From the NCBI RefSeq assembly GCF_000829455.1, contig NZ_JXAK01000002.1, positions 124,001 through 188,000 on the forward strand: a DNA stretch of 64,000 nt. The letters run 5' to 3'. Under the pieces are notes generated by a model. The model saw only the letters and a list, made by a program, of their open reading frames with translations. It was not told where the DNA came from and ran no database searches. A program made the translations under genes and the position numbers. This stretch comes from Gordoniibacillus kamchatkensis. GTDB lineage: Bacteria; Bacillota; Bacilli; Paenibacillales; NBRC-103111. Positions 20,225-30,006 of this stretch are shown here, piece after piece. Positions within the stretch are counted from its first letter, which is position 1, and every line of letters starts with the position of its first letter.

Positions 20225-21930
20225 AAGCAGCGGATGAAGAGGGCAGTAAAGGCGGCAGCGCCGCTATGCCCGCGCGAGGCAATGCGGCTGGCGTTGCGGC
20301 CGGTGATGCGGCCGGTGATGTATCCGCTGGCGCCGCGTCCGCGGGTGCAATGGCGGGCAGAACAGCAGAAGGTAGCCCAGCGTCCGCAGCTACGGTGGCA
20401 AGCGGAACGACGTTCGGTGGCACAGCGTTCGGGGGTGCGGCAAACGAGGGCGCCGCGTCCGACGGTGCTGCGCTCTGGAGCGGCGCGTATTACAACGAAG
20501 GCGCGTCGCCGCGCGACGGCTGGACCGACAAGCTGCGCGAGGAGTGCGGCGTGTTCGGCGTGTTCGGCCACCCGGATGCCGCCCAGCTGTGCTATTACGG
20601 GCTGCATGCGCTGCAGCACCGCGGCCAGGAAAGCGCCGGCATCTGTACGGCGGACAAAGATCATTTTGAATATCACCGAGGCATGGGCCTGGTCAAGGAA
20701 GTATTCAGCAACGATATCATGTCGGGCCTTAAGGGGACGGGCGCTATCGCTCACGTCCGCTATTCGACGGCGGGCGAGAGCAAGCTGCAAAACGCCCAGC
20801 CGCTAGTGTTCAAATACCGCGAAGGGGACCTGGCTATCGCCACGAACGGGAACCTCGTCAACGCTGGCGAGCTGCGCCGGAAGCTGGAGCGGCAAGGCTC
20901 GATTTTTCAGACGACGAGCGATACCGAGGTTTTGGCACACCTTATCGCGCGCTCTCAGTACGACGATATTGTTGATGCCGTTAAAGATGCGCTCGGCCAA
21001 ATCGTCGGGGCTTACGCGTTCCTCGTATTGACGAAGAATAAGCTGATTGCCGCGCTCGACCCGAACGGTCTGCGGCCGTTCGTCATGGGCCGTCTCGGCG
21101 ACGCGTATTTGTTCGCCTCCGAGACGTGCGCGTTCGATGCGGTCGGCGGCCAGGTCGTGCGCGATGTGCAGCCCGGCGAGCTGCTTGTGCTGGATCAAGA
21201 CGGCTTGCACGAGGGCCGGTTTGCCGAGGGGCAGAAGCGGGCCATTTGCGCTATGGAGTACATTTATTTTGCGCGGCCGGACAGCGATATTGACGCCATT
21301 AACATTCACTCGGCGCGCAAACGGATGGGCAAAAGGCTGGCCATCGAGTCGTTCGTCGACGCCGATGTCGTCACCGGCGTGCCGGACAGCTCCATCTCGG
21401 CGGCGATCGGGTACGCCGAGCAGACCGGCATCCCGTACGAGCTTGGGCTGATCAAGAATCGCTACACCGGCCGCACGTTCATTCAGCCGAGCCAGGAGCT
21501 GCGCGAGCAAGGCGTCAAAATGAAGCTGAGCGCCGTGCGCAAAGTGGTAGAAGGCAAACGCGTCGTCATGATCGACGACTCCATCGTGCGCGGCACGACG
21601 TCGCTGCGCATCGTGAACTTGCTGCGTGAGGCGGGAGCGACCGAGGTGCATGTGCGAATTTCGTCGCCGCCGTTCAAAAACCCGTGCTTTTACGGCATCG
21701 ATACGCCGGATCGCAAGGAGCTGATCGCGGCGCAGAAATCGGTGGAGGAAATACGGAAGGCCATTAACGCGGATTCGCTTCATTTTCTCAGTCAGGAAGG
21801 GCTGCTGGAGGCGATCGGGCGGACGGCGGCGGAGGAAAACCGCGGCCACTGCACGGCGTGCTTCGACAACCGCTACCCGACTGAGCTGGCGGAGGACGCC
21901 AAGCTCGGTTGCGGCTGCGGCTGCGATTGA
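20209..21930 (+). CDS. purF: Amidophosphoribosyltransferase with very long Ala/Gly-rich propeptide
   Basis: 573 residues. First step of purine synthesis: glutamine plus PRPP to phosphoribosylamine. The catalytic cysteine follows LREE and begins [21 protein letters not shown], the PRPP loop [14 protein letters not shown] and cysteine-containing HCTACF and GCGCGC segments compatible with the 4Fe-4S cluster are present. Cys is residue 113, so the segment to be cleaved is 112 residues, against 11 in Bacillus subtilis. Residues about 15-85 are almost only Ala, Gly, Ser, Thr and Asp, with a 12-base tandem duplication at 20296-20319. The flanking [10 protein letters not shown] segment resembles normal Paenibacillus propeptides, so the low-complexity block looks inserted. 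Confidence 0.95.
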   Translation: MLYEVKAADEEGSKGGSAAMPARGNAAGVAAGDAAGDVSAGAASAGAMAGRTAEGSPASAATVASGTTFGGTAFGGAANEGAASDGAALWSGAYYNEGASPRDGWTDKLREECGVFGVFGHPDAAQLCYYGLHALQHRGQESAGICTADKDHFEYHRGMGLVKEVFSNDIMSGLKGTGAIAHVRYSTAGESKLQNAQPLVFKYREGDLAIATNGNLVNAGELRRKLERQGSIFQTTSDTEVLAHLIARSQYDDIVDAVKDALGQIVGAYAFLVLTKNKLIAALDPNGLRPFVMGRLGDAYLFASETCAFDAVGGQVVRDVQPGELLVLDQDGLHEGRFAEGQKRAICAMEYIYFARPDSDIDAINIHSARKRMGKRLAIESFVDADVVTGVPDSSISAAIGYAEQTGIPYELGLIKNRYTGRTFIQPSQELREQGVKMKLSAVRKVVEGKRVVMIDDSIVRGTTSLRIVNLLREAGATEVHVRISSPPFKNPCFYGIDTPDRKELIAAQKSVEEIRKAINADSLHFLSQEGLLEAIGRTAAEENRGHCTACFDNRYPTELAEDAKLGCGCGCD

Positions 21931-22132
21931 CGGCGGACTGTGCGGCGGTCGCTGTGCTTGCGGTTGCTTTGCTTGCAGAAGCTGCGCTGCGGCGAGTATC
22001 GCCGTTGCGCGGCCCGCGCGGCGGAACGGATCTGCGGTTGGCATGCGTAGCTCGGCGGACCGTGCTGCAGGACCGGACTTGCATTTGGCGAAAGGCCACT
22101 GCACTCTTGGTACGGCGGCTTTACGTTCGGCC

Positions 22133-22320
22133 ATAGCGGAACCATGTTCCGTTATCCCTTCATTTCCCGCTTATTTCCCGGATATAGCGGAATTGTGTTC
22201 CGTTATATCCGCTCTACACATGCTGTTGGCTCGATTTTGCAGGCGATAGCGGAACTAGCTGCCGTTATTTTGCGGGGAAGCCGCATTTTGCCCTGATTAA
22301 CGGAACCGAGTTCCTTTATT
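22133..22320. repeat. Four 23-base imperfect palindromes in the purF-purM gap
   Basis: Copies start at 22133, 22184, 22246 and 22297. Copy 1 reads ATAGCGGAAC-CAT-GTTCCGTTAT; the others differ by a few bases, and copy 4 is the most diverged. Each can fold into a short GGAAC/GTTCC hairpin. Spacing is 51, 62 and 51 bases. The whole 449-base gap between purF and purM contains no gene, though the operon clearly continues through it. Confidence 0.8.
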
Positions 22321-22379
22321 GGCTTCGGACAACGCCATGCCGAGTTAGGATATTTCATAAATTCAAGGAGTGGTAGCAC

Positions 22380-23423
22380 GTGTCGGACGCGTACAAACAA
22401 GCCGGAGTGGACATCGCCGCAGGCAACGAGGCGGTCGAACGGATGAAAAAGCACGTCAAGACGACGTTCCGGCCGGAGGTGCTGACGGAGCTTGGCGGCT
22501 TCGGCGCGCTCTTCGGGCTGAACAAAGACAAATATGATGAGCCGGTGCTCGTCTCCGGTACGGATGGCGTCGGCACGAAGCTGAAGCTGGCGTTCGCGAT
22601 GGATAAGCACGATACGATCGGCATCGACGCGGTGGCGATGTGCGTCAACGACGTCGTTGTGCAAGGCGCGGAGCCGCTTTTTTTCCTTGACTATTTGGCG
22701 TGCGACAAAGTGATTCCGGAGAAGATCGAGGCGATCGTCAGCGGTATCGCGGACGGCTGCCGCCAGGCAGGCTGTGCTCTGATCGGCGGCGAGACGGCGG
22801 AGATGCCCGGCATGTACGCGGAAGGCGAGTACGACATCGCAGGCTTCACCGTCGGCATCGCCGACAAGAAAAACATCGTCGACGGCCGTGCGATCCGGCC
22901 CGGCGATACCGTCCTCGGCCTCGCTTCGAGCGGCGTGCACAGCAACGGTTTCTCGCTCGTGCGCCGGCTGCTGCTGGAGCGCAAGGGCTATAAACTGACC
23001 GACCGGCTCGATCAGCTTGGCGGAGCCGTTTTGGGCGATGTGCTGCTCGAGCCTACGCGCATTTACGTGAAGCCGCTGCTCCGTCTCATGGAGACGGTAC
23101 GGGTCAAAGGGATGGCGCACATTACCGGCGGCGGCTTTCTGGAAAATATTCCGCGCGTCCTGCCGGACGGCACCGGTGTCGAGATCGATTACGGCTCATG
23201 GCCGATCCAGCCGATATTCCAACTGCTGCAACAAGCCGGCGACGTTTCCAACAACGATATGTTCCGCACGTTCAACATGGGCTGCGGCATGATCGTCGTC
23301 GTTGCGGAGGACGATGCGGAGGCGGCGGTCCGGCTGCTGCGCGAGCAGGGGGAAGACGTATACCGGATCGGCCGCGTCATCGCCGGAGATCGAACGGTGA
23401 CGTTCCGAGGGGCGACGGTCTGA
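22380..23423 (+). CDS. purM: Phosphoribosylformylglycinamidine cyclo-ligase
   Basis: 347 residues; closes the imidazole ring of AIR using ATP. Landmarks: [93 protein letters not shown] and [16 protein letters not shown]. The start GTG 22380 follows AAGGAGTGG. The stop overlaps the purN start (TGATG). Confidence 0.97.
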   Translation: MSDAYKQAGVDIAAGNEAVERMKKHVKTTFRPEVLTELGGFGALFGLNKDKYDEPVLVSGTDGVGTKLKLAFAMDKHDTIGIDAVAMCVNDVVVQGAEPLFFLDYLACDKVIPEKIEAIVSGIADGCRQAGCALIGGETAEMPGMYAEGEYDIAGFTVGIADKKNIVDGRAIRPGDTVLGLASSGVHSNGFSLVRRLLLERKGYKLTDRLDQLGGAVLGDVLLEPTRIYVKPLLRLMETVRVKGMAHITGGGFLENIPRVLPDGTGVEIDYGSWPIQPIFQLLQQAGDVSNNDMFRTFNMGCGMIVVVAEDDAEAAVRLLREQGEDVYRIGRVIAGDRTVTFRGATV

Positions 23424-24070
23424 TGAAACTGCAAGGGAGCGCTCCCAAGGCACCCGCATCCCCTTACCGGATCGCGGTGTTCGCCTCCGGCAGCGGATCG
23501 AACTTTCAGGCGATCGTCGATGCGGTACGCGCCGGACGGCTTGACGTCAGCGTCGAGCTGCTCGTCTGCGACCGGCCAAAGGCCAAAGCCGTAGAGCGGG
23601 CGCAACACGCCGGCATCGACGTGCTGGCGTTTCGGCCGAAAGACTACGGCTCCCGCGAGGAATACGAGCGAATGATCGTAGGCGAGCTGCAGCGGCGCGG
23701 CATCGATCTGATCGTGCTGGCCGGCTACATGCGAATCATATCGGCAACGCTTCTCGAGCCTTTTGACGGACGCATCGTCAACATTCACCCGTCGCTGCTG
23801 CCGTCGTTCCCCGGCGTCGATGCGATCGGGCAAGCTTTGACGCACGGCGTCAAAGTGACGGGTGTCACCGTTCATTTTGTCGACGGCGGCATGGACACGG
23901 GCCCGATTATCGCCCAGCGCGCGATCGAAATTCGCGAGGACGATACCGCCGATACGCTTGCCGCGCGCATCCATGCCATCGAACACGAGCTGTATCCGCT
24001 TGTCATAGGCCTCATCAAACAAAACCGCGCAACGCTGCTGGAAGACGGACGTACGGTACGCATTCAATAA
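23423..24070 (+). CDS. purN: Phosphoribosylglycinamide formyltransferase
   Basis: 215 residues. Uses 10-formyl-THF to formylate GAR. The N-terminal phosphate loop FASGSGSNFQAIVDA, the active-site NIHPSLLPSFPG (Asn, His) and GVTVHFVDGGMDTGPIIAQ (Asp) are present. About 14 residues precede the first strand. It is translationally coupled to purM by a TGATG overlap. Confidence 0.97.
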   Translation: MKLQGSAPKAPASPYRIAVFASGSGSNFQAIVDAVRAGRLDVSVELLVCDRPKAKAVERAQHAGIDVLAFRPKDYGSREEYERMIVGELQRRGIDLIVLAGYMRIISATLLEPFDGRIVNIHPSLLPSFPGVDAIGQALTHGVKVTGVTVHFVDGGMDTGPIIAQRAIEIREDDTADTLAARIHAIEHELYPLVIGLIKQNRATLLEDGRTVRIQ

Positions 24071-24095
24071 ACGAGATAAGGACGGGAGAAAACGA

Positions 24096-25274
24096 ATGTC
24101 TGAAGTGAGAGAGCTTTCCTTGCGATACGGCATGAACCCCCACCAGAAAGACGCAAAGCTGACCGCAGGCGGCAAGCCGCTGCCGATTCATGTGCTGAAT
24201 GGCGATCCTGGCTTCATCAATTTGCTCGACGCGCTCAACGCGTTCCAGCTCGTGCGCGAGCTGCGCAAAGCGACAGGGCTGCCTGCCGCCGCTTCTTTCA
24301 AACACGTCAGCCCGGCCGGGGCGGCAGTCTATGCGCCGCTCTCGCCTGCGCTGGCCAAAGCGTACTTCGTCGAAGGCGCGGAGCTGTCGCCGCTGGCGAC
24401 CGCCTACGCCCGGGCGCGCGGCGCCGATCGCATGTCGTCGTTCGGCGACGCCGCAGCGCTTAGCGACACCGTTGACGCGCAGGCGGCGCAGCTGCTGAAG
24501 CGCGAAGTGTCCGACCTGGTCGTGGCGCCGGGCTATACGCCGGAAGCGCTGGACATTTTGAAGCAAAAGAAGTCCGGCAAGTACCTCATTTTGCAAATCG
24601 ATCCCGACTACGTTCCGGACCCGATCGAAACGCGCACGTTGTTCGGTCTTACACTGCAGCAGCAGCGCAACAACGCGGAGCTGGACGAATCGTCGTTCGA
24701 GCGCATCGTAACCGAAAACAAGGAGCTGCCGGACAGCGCCAAGCGCGATCTGCTCGTAGCTCTCATCACGCTCAAATATACGCAATCGAACTCGATCTGC
24801 TACGCGCTGGACGGGCAAACGATCGGCATCGGCGCGGGCCAGCAGTCGCGCATCCACTGCACCCGGCTCGCCGGCGACAAGGCCGACCGCTGGTATCTCC
24901 GCCAGCATCCGATCGCGCTGAGCATGAAGTTCAAACCTGGACTGCCGCGCGCCGAGCAAAACAACGCGATCGACCTGTGGCTCGAAGAAGAGCTGACGCC
25001 GATCGAGCAGAAAAGCTGGGAACAATGCTTCGAGGAAGTGCCGCGCCGCCTGACGCGCGAGGAAAAGCGCGAATGGCTCAGCGGCCTGACCGGCGTCGCC
25101 TACGGCTCGGATGCATTCCTGCCGTTCCGCGACAACATCGACCGCGCCAGCCGCAGCGGCGTCAAGTACGTCGTGCAGGCCGGCAGCTCGATGCGCGACG
25201 AGGAAGTGGTGCAGGCGGCCAACGAATACGGCATGGTCATGGTGTACTCCGGCGTCCGGCTGTTCCACCACTAA
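24096..25274 (+). CDS. Stand-alone AICAR transformylase
   Basis: 392 residues corresponding to the AICAR formyltransferase part of PurH only. It begins RELSLRYGMNPHQK and carries the catalytic Lys-His in ASFKHVSPAGAAVY, RMSSFGDAAALSD, YTQSNSICYALDGQTIGIGAGQQSR and a C-terminal SDAFLPFRDNIDRA...GVKYVVQAGSSMRDEEVV. The N-terminal MGS-like IMP cyclohydrolase domain of ordinary bifunctional PurH (about 510 residues in total) is absent. The missing activity is supplied by the next gene. Start ATG 24096 follows GGACGGGAG. It occupies the purH position in the operon. Confidence 0.93.
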   Translation: MSEVRELSLRYGMNPHQKDAKLTAGGKPLPIHVLNGDPGFINLLDALNAFQLVRELRKATGLPAAASFKHVSPAGAAVYAPLSPALAKAYFVEGAELSPLATAYARARGADRMSSFGDAAALSDTVDAQAAQLLKREVSDLVVAPGYTPEALDILKQKKSGKYLILQIDPDYVPDPIETRTLFGLTLQQQRNNAELDESSFERIVTENKELPDSAKRDLLVALITLKYTQSNSICYALDGQTIGIGAGQQSRIHCTRLAGDKADRWYLRQHPIALSMKFKPGLPRAEQNNAIDLWLEEELTPIEQKSWEQCFEEVPRRLTREEKREWLSGLTGVAYGSDAFLPFRDNIDRASRSGVKYVVQAGSSMRDEEVVQAANEYGMVMVYSGVRLFHH

Positions 25275-25317
25275 TCCGGCTTACGAGCCTATGCGAAAGA
25301 GAAGGGAGCTTGGCGTT

Positions 25318-26046
25318 ATGGCGGCAGCATGGCAAGCGTTGGCGGAACGCACGATCAGCGATTTGAAGCATAATCCGTACCCGGGGCGGGGCATCATTAT
25401 CGGCCTCACGCCGGACGGCTCGAAATACGTGCAAGTGTACTGGATCATGGGGCGCAGCGAAAACAGCCGCAACCGGATTTTCGTCGCCGAAGACAACGGC
25501 TTCCTGCGGACGGAAGCGCGCGACCCGGCGAAGCTGTCCGATCCGTCGCTCATCATTTACTACCCGGTTCGCCATACGAACGGCGCGCATATCGTGACGA
25601 ACGGCGACCAGACCGATACGATTTTTGACGCGCTGCAAGCGGGCGGCACGTTCGAGCAGGCGCTCGCGACGCGTACGTACGAGCCGGACGGCCCGAATTT
25701 CACGCCGCGCATTTCCGGGATCGTCGATTTGAACGACAAGCAGAACGCCTACAAGCTGTCGATCCTCAAATCGAACGAGAACGACGAGACGCAGACGAAG
25801 CGGCAATATTTTCACTACGAGAATGCGATTCCCGGCTACGGCCATTTCATCTCCACGTACGAAGGGGACGGCAATCCGCTGCCGTCGTTTGCGGGCGAGC
25901 CGAAGCTGGCGCCGCTGTTTGACGACGCGGACAAGACGGCGCGCTTTTACTGGGAACTGCTCAACGACGATAACAAAATCTCGCTGCTCGTCAAAACGAT
26001 CCGCCGCGATAACGGCCAAGCCGCGCTGACGGTCATCAACAAGTAA
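25318..26046 (+). CDS. IMP cyclohydrolase, PurO type
   Basis: 242 residues resembling the PurO-type IMP cyclohydrolase family best known from archaea and also found in some Firmicutes. Visible landmarks: NPYPGRGIIIGLTPDGSKYV near the N-terminus, YWIMGRSENSRNRIF, SLIIYYPVRH and NGDQTDTI, and YGHFISTYEGDGNPLPSF near the C-terminus. It would close the ring of FAICAR to IMP, complementing the preceding transformylase. Start ATG 25318 has AAGGGAG upstream; ATG 25291 is an alternative. It is followed by purD after 18 bases. Confidence 0.9.
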   Translation: MAAAWQALAERTISDLKHNPYPGRGIIIGLTPDGSKYVQVYWIMGRSENSRNRIFVAEDNGFLRTEARDPAKLSDPSLIIYYPVRHTNGAHIVTNGDQTDTIFDALQAGGTFEQALATRTYEPDGPNFTPRISGIVDLNDKQNAYKLSILKSNENDETQTKRQYFHYENAIPGYGHFISTYEGDGNPLPSFAGEPKLAPLFDDADKTARFYWELLNDDNKISLLVKTIRRDNGQAALTVINK

Positions 26047-26064
26047 GCCAGGAGGGGGAGGCCC

Positions 26065-27326
26065 GTGCAAGTAATGGTTATCGGCCGCGGAGGCCGCGAG
26101 CACGCAATCGTATGGGCACTGCGCAAAAGCCCGCAGATTACGAAGCTTTACTGCGCCCCCGGCAACGGCGGCATCGCTGCGCTGGCGGAGTGCGTGCCGA
26201 TCGGCGAGCTGGAGTTCGGCGCCATCGCTTCTTTCGCCAAGCAAACCGGCATCGACCTCGTGTTCGTGGCACCGGACGATCCGCTGTCCGCGGGGCTTGT
26301 CGACTACCTCGAGGAACGCGGCATCCGCGCTTACGGACCGCGCAAAAACGCGGCTATCATCGAAGGCAGCAAAGTATTCACGAAGGAGCTGCTGCGCAAG
26401 TACCGCATCCCGACGGCAGAGTACGAGTCGTTCGAAGCGTTCGAGCCGGCGCTCGCTTACCTCAAGCGGCAGCGCATCCCGATCGTCATAAAAGCGGACG
26501 GCCTCGCCGCAGGCAAGGGCGTTATCGTCGCCCGTTCCTACGAAGAGGCGGAGAAAGCTTTGCGCGACATTATGGTCGACAAAGTGTTCGGCGAGTCCGG
26601 CAACGCCGTTGTCATCGAAGAGTTTCTTGAGGGGCAGGAAATGTCGCTGCTCGCCTTCGTGGACGGCGAAACGGTGCGGCCGATGGTTCCTTCGCAAGAC
26701 CATAAGCCGGTGTTCGACGGCGACAAAGGGCCGAACACGGGCGGGATGGGCACGTACTCGCCGGTGCCTCATATCCCGCAGGCAATCGTCGACGAAGCGA
26801 TCGAGACGATCGTGAAGCCGGCGGCGCGGGCGATGGTCGCCGAAGGCCGGCCGTTCCGCGGCGTGCTGTACGCCGGGCTCATGATAACGGAGCAGGGGCC
26901 GAAGACGATCGAGTTCACGCCCGCTTCGGCGATCCGGAGACGCAAGTGCTGCTGCCGCGGCTGGAGACGCCGCTGCTCGACATCGTGATCGCCACGCTGG
27001 ACGGGACGCTGGCCGAGCTCGACATCCGCTGGAGCGAGCAGGCAGCCGTATGCGTCATCCTCGCCTCCGGCGGCTATCCGGGCTCGTATAAGAAAGGCCT
27101 GCCTATCGAAGGTCTCGCCGACGTGCAGGACGCGCTCGTGTTCCACGCCGGAACGGCCGTGGGCGAAGACGGCACGCTCGTCACCAACGGCGGCCGCGTG
27201 CTCGGCGTCACCGGTCTCGGCCGCGATATCGCGGAGGCGCGGCAGCAGGCTTACGCCGAAGCGGACAAAATCCGCTTCGAAGGCAAGCACTATCGCACCG
27301 ACATCGCGATGAAGGCGCTGCGGTAA
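26065..27326 (+). CDS. purD: Phosphoribosylamine-glycine ligase (frameshifted)
   Basis: ATP-grasp enzyme joining glycine to phosphoribosylamine. First frame: VMVIGRGGREHAIVWAL, KADGLAAGKGVIVA, GPNTGGMGTYSPVPH and GVLYAGLMITEQGPKTIEF. The expected NARFGDPETQVLLPRLETPLLD continues in the next frame up to 27326. Adding one A after base 26917 restores a normal protein of about 420 residues, so I treat the break as a missing base. GTG 26065 is the start that aligns with other PurD N-termini. It is the last gene of the operon; a terminator follows at 27330. Confidence 0.92.
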
Positions 27327-27329
27327 GGA

Positions 27330-27379
27330 AAAAGGTCCTGTTACAATGCGGTGGTGAGCCGCATATAACAGGACCTTTT
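27330..27379 (+). terminator. Terminator of the pur operon
   Basis: Fourteen-pair perfect stem AAAAGGTCCTGTTA (27330-27343) / TAACAGGACCTTTT (27366-27379) with a secondary GCGG/CCGC inner pairing. Confidence 0.9.
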
Positions 27380-27601
27380 CGCGCGTGTAGTGGACAACAG
27401 CTTGAATCTAACGTACAATCGCTCTCCTGAAGATAACTCCTTTCAGGAGATTTTTATTTTCGCCGGCAAGTTTGTTCGATTGGCGTAAATATCGTGGCGT
27501 GGCTTACGAAGCGGGCTTGGCCATGTAAAGCTTGGACGCCCGCTCATCCTTAAAAATGCTCCCGGGTGGGTCTGGCTCATCGATAATAAGGCGTTGCAGG
27601 C

Positions 27602-27780
27602 TGGCATTGAAGCAGACAAGCCGGACGACTTTGTTTCGCTAGGCAGGAAGGCTAAAGAATCGCTTCGCTATGCAGTGTATTGCGGGGCGCTACTAGGCGC
27701 TGATTTGACGGAATGAAGGTGCAAGGACCACTTGTTGAGTGGTTGGCATTGAAGCAGACAAGCCGGGCGACTTTGTTTCG
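27602..27780. repeat. 37-base direct repeat, two copies
   Basis: The 37-base unit beginning TGGCATTGAAGCAGACAAGC and ending GACTTTGTTTCG occurs at 27602-27638 and 27744-27780 with one mismatch, 142 bases apart. Both copies precede a copy of the larger repeat described at 27657 and 27814. A short frame reads through copy 1 (ending CGALLGADLTE and a stop at 27716) but has no start and is not preserved in copy 2. Bases 27380-27600 hold nothing I recognise. Confidence 0.75.
27657..27740. repeat. Interspersed structured repeat, copy 1 (5' part)
   Basis: Shares TTCGCTATGCAG, GGCGCTACTAGGCGC, GATTTGACGGAATGAA and GCAAGGACC with copies at 27814 and 44411. Only the first about 85 bases are present. 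Confidence 0.75.
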
Positions 27781-27813
27781 GAAGCCAGGGAGGCTGTTCT
27801 ATTAAGGGCTGTT

Positions 27814-28022
27814 CTGTTAAAGAACCGGTTCGCTATGCAGCGTCCCGCGGGGCGCTATTAGGCGCCGATTTGACGGAATGAACGCGCAAGGACCACTTAT
27901 TCCATAATTAGCGACAAAAATTCGCATGGAGCGACCTTCGAGTCGCTGGAGTCGGATTTTTCCATTTTGGCACCAAATCAGTGTCCGTACAGTCTTTGAT
28001 TAGCGACTATGGACTTTATATG
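27814..28022. repeat. Interspersed structured repeat, copy 2 (full)
   Basis: About 210 bases. It has a 5' module with a hairpin (AGCGTCCC / GGGGCGCT), a central module TTAGCGACAAAAATTC with a second hairpin (GAGCGAC / GTCGCT), and a 3' module CCATTTTGGC...ATCAG.GTCCG...AGCGAC.ATGG.CTTTAT. The same order recurs at 44411-44620. No open frame is conserved between the copies. Confidence 0.8.
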
Positions 28023-28070
28023 TTATCAGCAACGACTGTTCCGAATCAGAGCCAGGACTTGCCTTTCCCT

Positions 28071-28133
28071 TTTTGGCACCAGATCAGCGTCCGTACAGTC
28101 TTTGTTTAACGAAAAATGGGCTTTATTGCGCCA
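28071..28133. repeat. Interspersed repeat, 3' module only
   Basis: Repeats the last module of copy 2 (TTTTGGCACCAGATCAGCGT ... ATGGGCTTTATTGCG). The remaining stretch 28134-28534 before the MFS gene shows no convincing gene; short frames there lack starts or family features. Confidence 0.7.
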
Positions 28134-28534
28134 TCTGCAACGCCTGTTCGGGTACACGGCCAGGAATCGGAGTGAAACTTGAACCAATAAATTACCGTAT
28201 CGGCAAGGAAATGCTTCAAATATCGCCCATTTCCCGAAAAATACAGGCTGCCCGAAAACGCGGAGCGGATGATAGAAAAGTGGGTAGGTGAGCTGCAAGT
28301 GTTGCGCAGCAAAACTGGCATCGCAAGCATCAACTTTTGAACTCGTGGTTCCACGATATGTTCAATTTCGAGGCAACACGAGCGCGGGCAAAGCTGGGGA
28401 CCCATTCCCAAGCCGCAGCGCAGCATACTTTCTCGAACAACCCGAAAAAGACCTTGTCAATCCGCATTGATTATGATACCTTTGAAGCTCTTCCTTTTTC
28501 CACCACTTTTTGCAAAAGAGAGGGACCCCCTTGC

Positions 28535-29812
28535 ATGAACTGGTTCAAATGGGACCTTAATTTAAAAATCAGATTAATCGGCGATTCGCTCTTCAACATG
28601 CTGTTCTGGATGTATTTCCCCTTTATTACGCTGTTTTTTAGCGACGCCTTCGGCAAATCCATAGCGAGCATGCTGATGGCTGTGCCTCCTCTGATCAGTT
28701 TGCTGGGAAGCTTGTTTGGCGGGTATTTGTCCGACCGGTGGGGGCGGAGGCCGGCCATGCTGCTGGGCGCTTTTTTGCAAACTTTCATGTTCGCGGCATT
28801 TGCGCTCTCCTCTTCGCACTGGCTGGAATATATTGCCTATATCGGCCTTGGCTTGGGGGGAGCGATTTATACGCCGGGAAGCTCGGCCATGGTGGCGGAC
28901 GTGACTCCCGAAAAGGACAGGCGGATGGTGTTTGCCACTTTTGTAACAGGCAGGAACATCGGGGCGGTGTTTGGACCGGCGCTTGGTTCCGTCTTCTTCT
29001 TCCAATACCGGAATGAGCTTCTGTGGACCTGCACGATCGTAACTTTGTTATATTTCGTAGCCATCCTGGCATGGATTCGGGAGACGCTTCCGCCATCGGC
29101 CAAGATGAACCGGTCGGGCAGCAAGCTGCCCGCTATTCTGAAGGAACAAGTGCAAAGCTACGGCGTTATCTTTAGGGACAAGGTGTTTGCACTTTATATT
29201 TGTGCAGGGATTCTGGTCACCATCGCCTTTATGCAGCTGGATATGTATCTGGCGTTTTATGTCAAAGAGTATGTCCCTGCCCAGACGCTGCTCGCTTTCC
29301 GCGGCTGGACGTTCAACCTCAGCAGCGAGCAGGTGTTCGGATGGATGCTTGGGCTCAACGGCTTATTGTTCGTGCTGTGCGTTATGCCGGTGACGAAACT
29401 GTTCGAAAAGTGGCCCGAGCGCAACGTTCTCATCATGTCTTCGCTGCTGTTCGGAGCGGGGATGTTGATGATCGGTCTCACGACGCATGTATGGCTGCTG
29501 TTTGTTTTCACGGTTATATTTACGATCGGCGAGCTTTCTCGCAGCCCTGTTACCGACAGCTTCGTTAGCAAATACGCGCCTGTCCATGCCAGAGGCCAGT
29601 ATATGGGCGCAGCCAATCTTCAGTTTTTTGTCGGCAGGTTTATCGCTCCGGTCACGATTTTTCTTTCGTCATGGTTCTCGCCGCTCGTAGTGTTCGGGTT
29701 CATTTTTCTGGTTACCGTTCTCAGCTCCATCCTATACGTGCAAGTATTTCGCATCATTCCGGCGGACCTTTATCGGCAGCAAGAGGAGAAGGATATTTCC
29801 CTCGAGAGCTGA
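28535..29812 (+). CDS. MFS transporter
   Basis: 425 residues with twelve hydrophobic segments of the major facilitator fold. The loop 2-3 signature is seen as GGYLSDRWGRRPAMLLG (residues about 68-84), and the 6-7 loop carries a charged stretch. The first helix follows a short amphipathic start (WFKWDLNLKIRLIGDSLFN). The general type is a DHA1-like drug or metabolite exporter; the substrate is unknown. ATG 28535 with AGAGAGGG upstream; the frame is open for 198 bases upstream but that part is not transporter-like. A terminator follows at 29954. Confidence 0.88.
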   Translation: MNWFKWDLNLKIRLIGDSLFNMLFWMYFPFITLFFSDAFGKSIASMLMAVPPLISLLGSLFGGYLSDRWGRRPAMLLGAFLQTFMFAAFALSSSHWLEYIAYIGLGLGGAIYTPGSSAMVADVTPEKDRRMVFATFVTGRNIGAVFGPALGSVFFFQYRNELLWTCTIVTLLYFVAILAWIRETLPPSAKMNRSGSKLPAILKEQVQSYGVIFRDKVFALYICAGILVTIAFMQLDMYLAFYVKEYVPAQTLLAFRGWTFNLSSEQVFGWMLGLNGLLFVLCVMPVTKLFEKWPERNVLIMSSLLFGAGMLMIGLTTHVWLLFVFTVIFTIGELSRSPVTDSFVSKYAPVHARGQYMGAANLQFFVGRFIAPVTIFLSSWFSPLVVFGFIFLVTVLSSILYVQVFRIIPADLYRQQEEKDISLES

Positions 29813-29953
29813 CACCGCCTTGCAAAATGAAGAAAGCTTTCCTTCTTCGTTTTCAAGGACCGTGCTGCTTATTCCCCGCTTAGCGCCGCGGTAATGCATC
29901 AGCGTTTCGCTGCCGGGGACCGAGGGGGCAACACGACCCCGATCAAGTAAAAG

Positions 29954-29997
29954 TCCGTGCACTTCGGCTAGATTCAGCCGCGTGCACGGATTTTTTT
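29954..29997 (+). terminator. Terminator between the MFS gene and the convergent lyase gene
   Basis: Stem TCCGTGCAC (29954-29962) / GTGCACGGA (29982-29990) with an inner CGGC/GCCG pair, followed by seven T on the plus strand. The minus strand also ends in TTTT after the stem, so it may serve both genes. Confidence 0.8.
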
Positions 29998-30006
29998 CAA
30001 TCGCGA

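Noticed and set aside
22133-22155. Possible operator for the TetR protein at 45675, because it also contains GGAAC...GTTCC
   Set aside because: The half-site spacing is one base shorter than in the real operators at 46819 and 46847, and the site is inside an operon, not at a promoter.
22133-22320. Possible CRISPR array
   Set aside because: Repeats are imperfect palindromes of 23 bases with degenerate copies, irregular spacing and no cas genes; spacers are not unit length.
26900-26950. Programmed frameshift in purD (and in purC, purK)
   Set aside because: No slippery heptamer with downstream structure is seen, and the same kind of missing base occurs in unrelated genes across the window, so sequence error is simpler.
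27540-27716. Short protein ending CGALLGADLTE in the repeat region
   Set aside because: No start codon with a ribosome site, and the frame is not kept in the other copies of the repeat.
28337-28534. N-terminal extension of the MFS transporter upstream of 28535
   Set aside because: The extra 66 residues are not transporter-like, and the better ribosome site is just before 28535.
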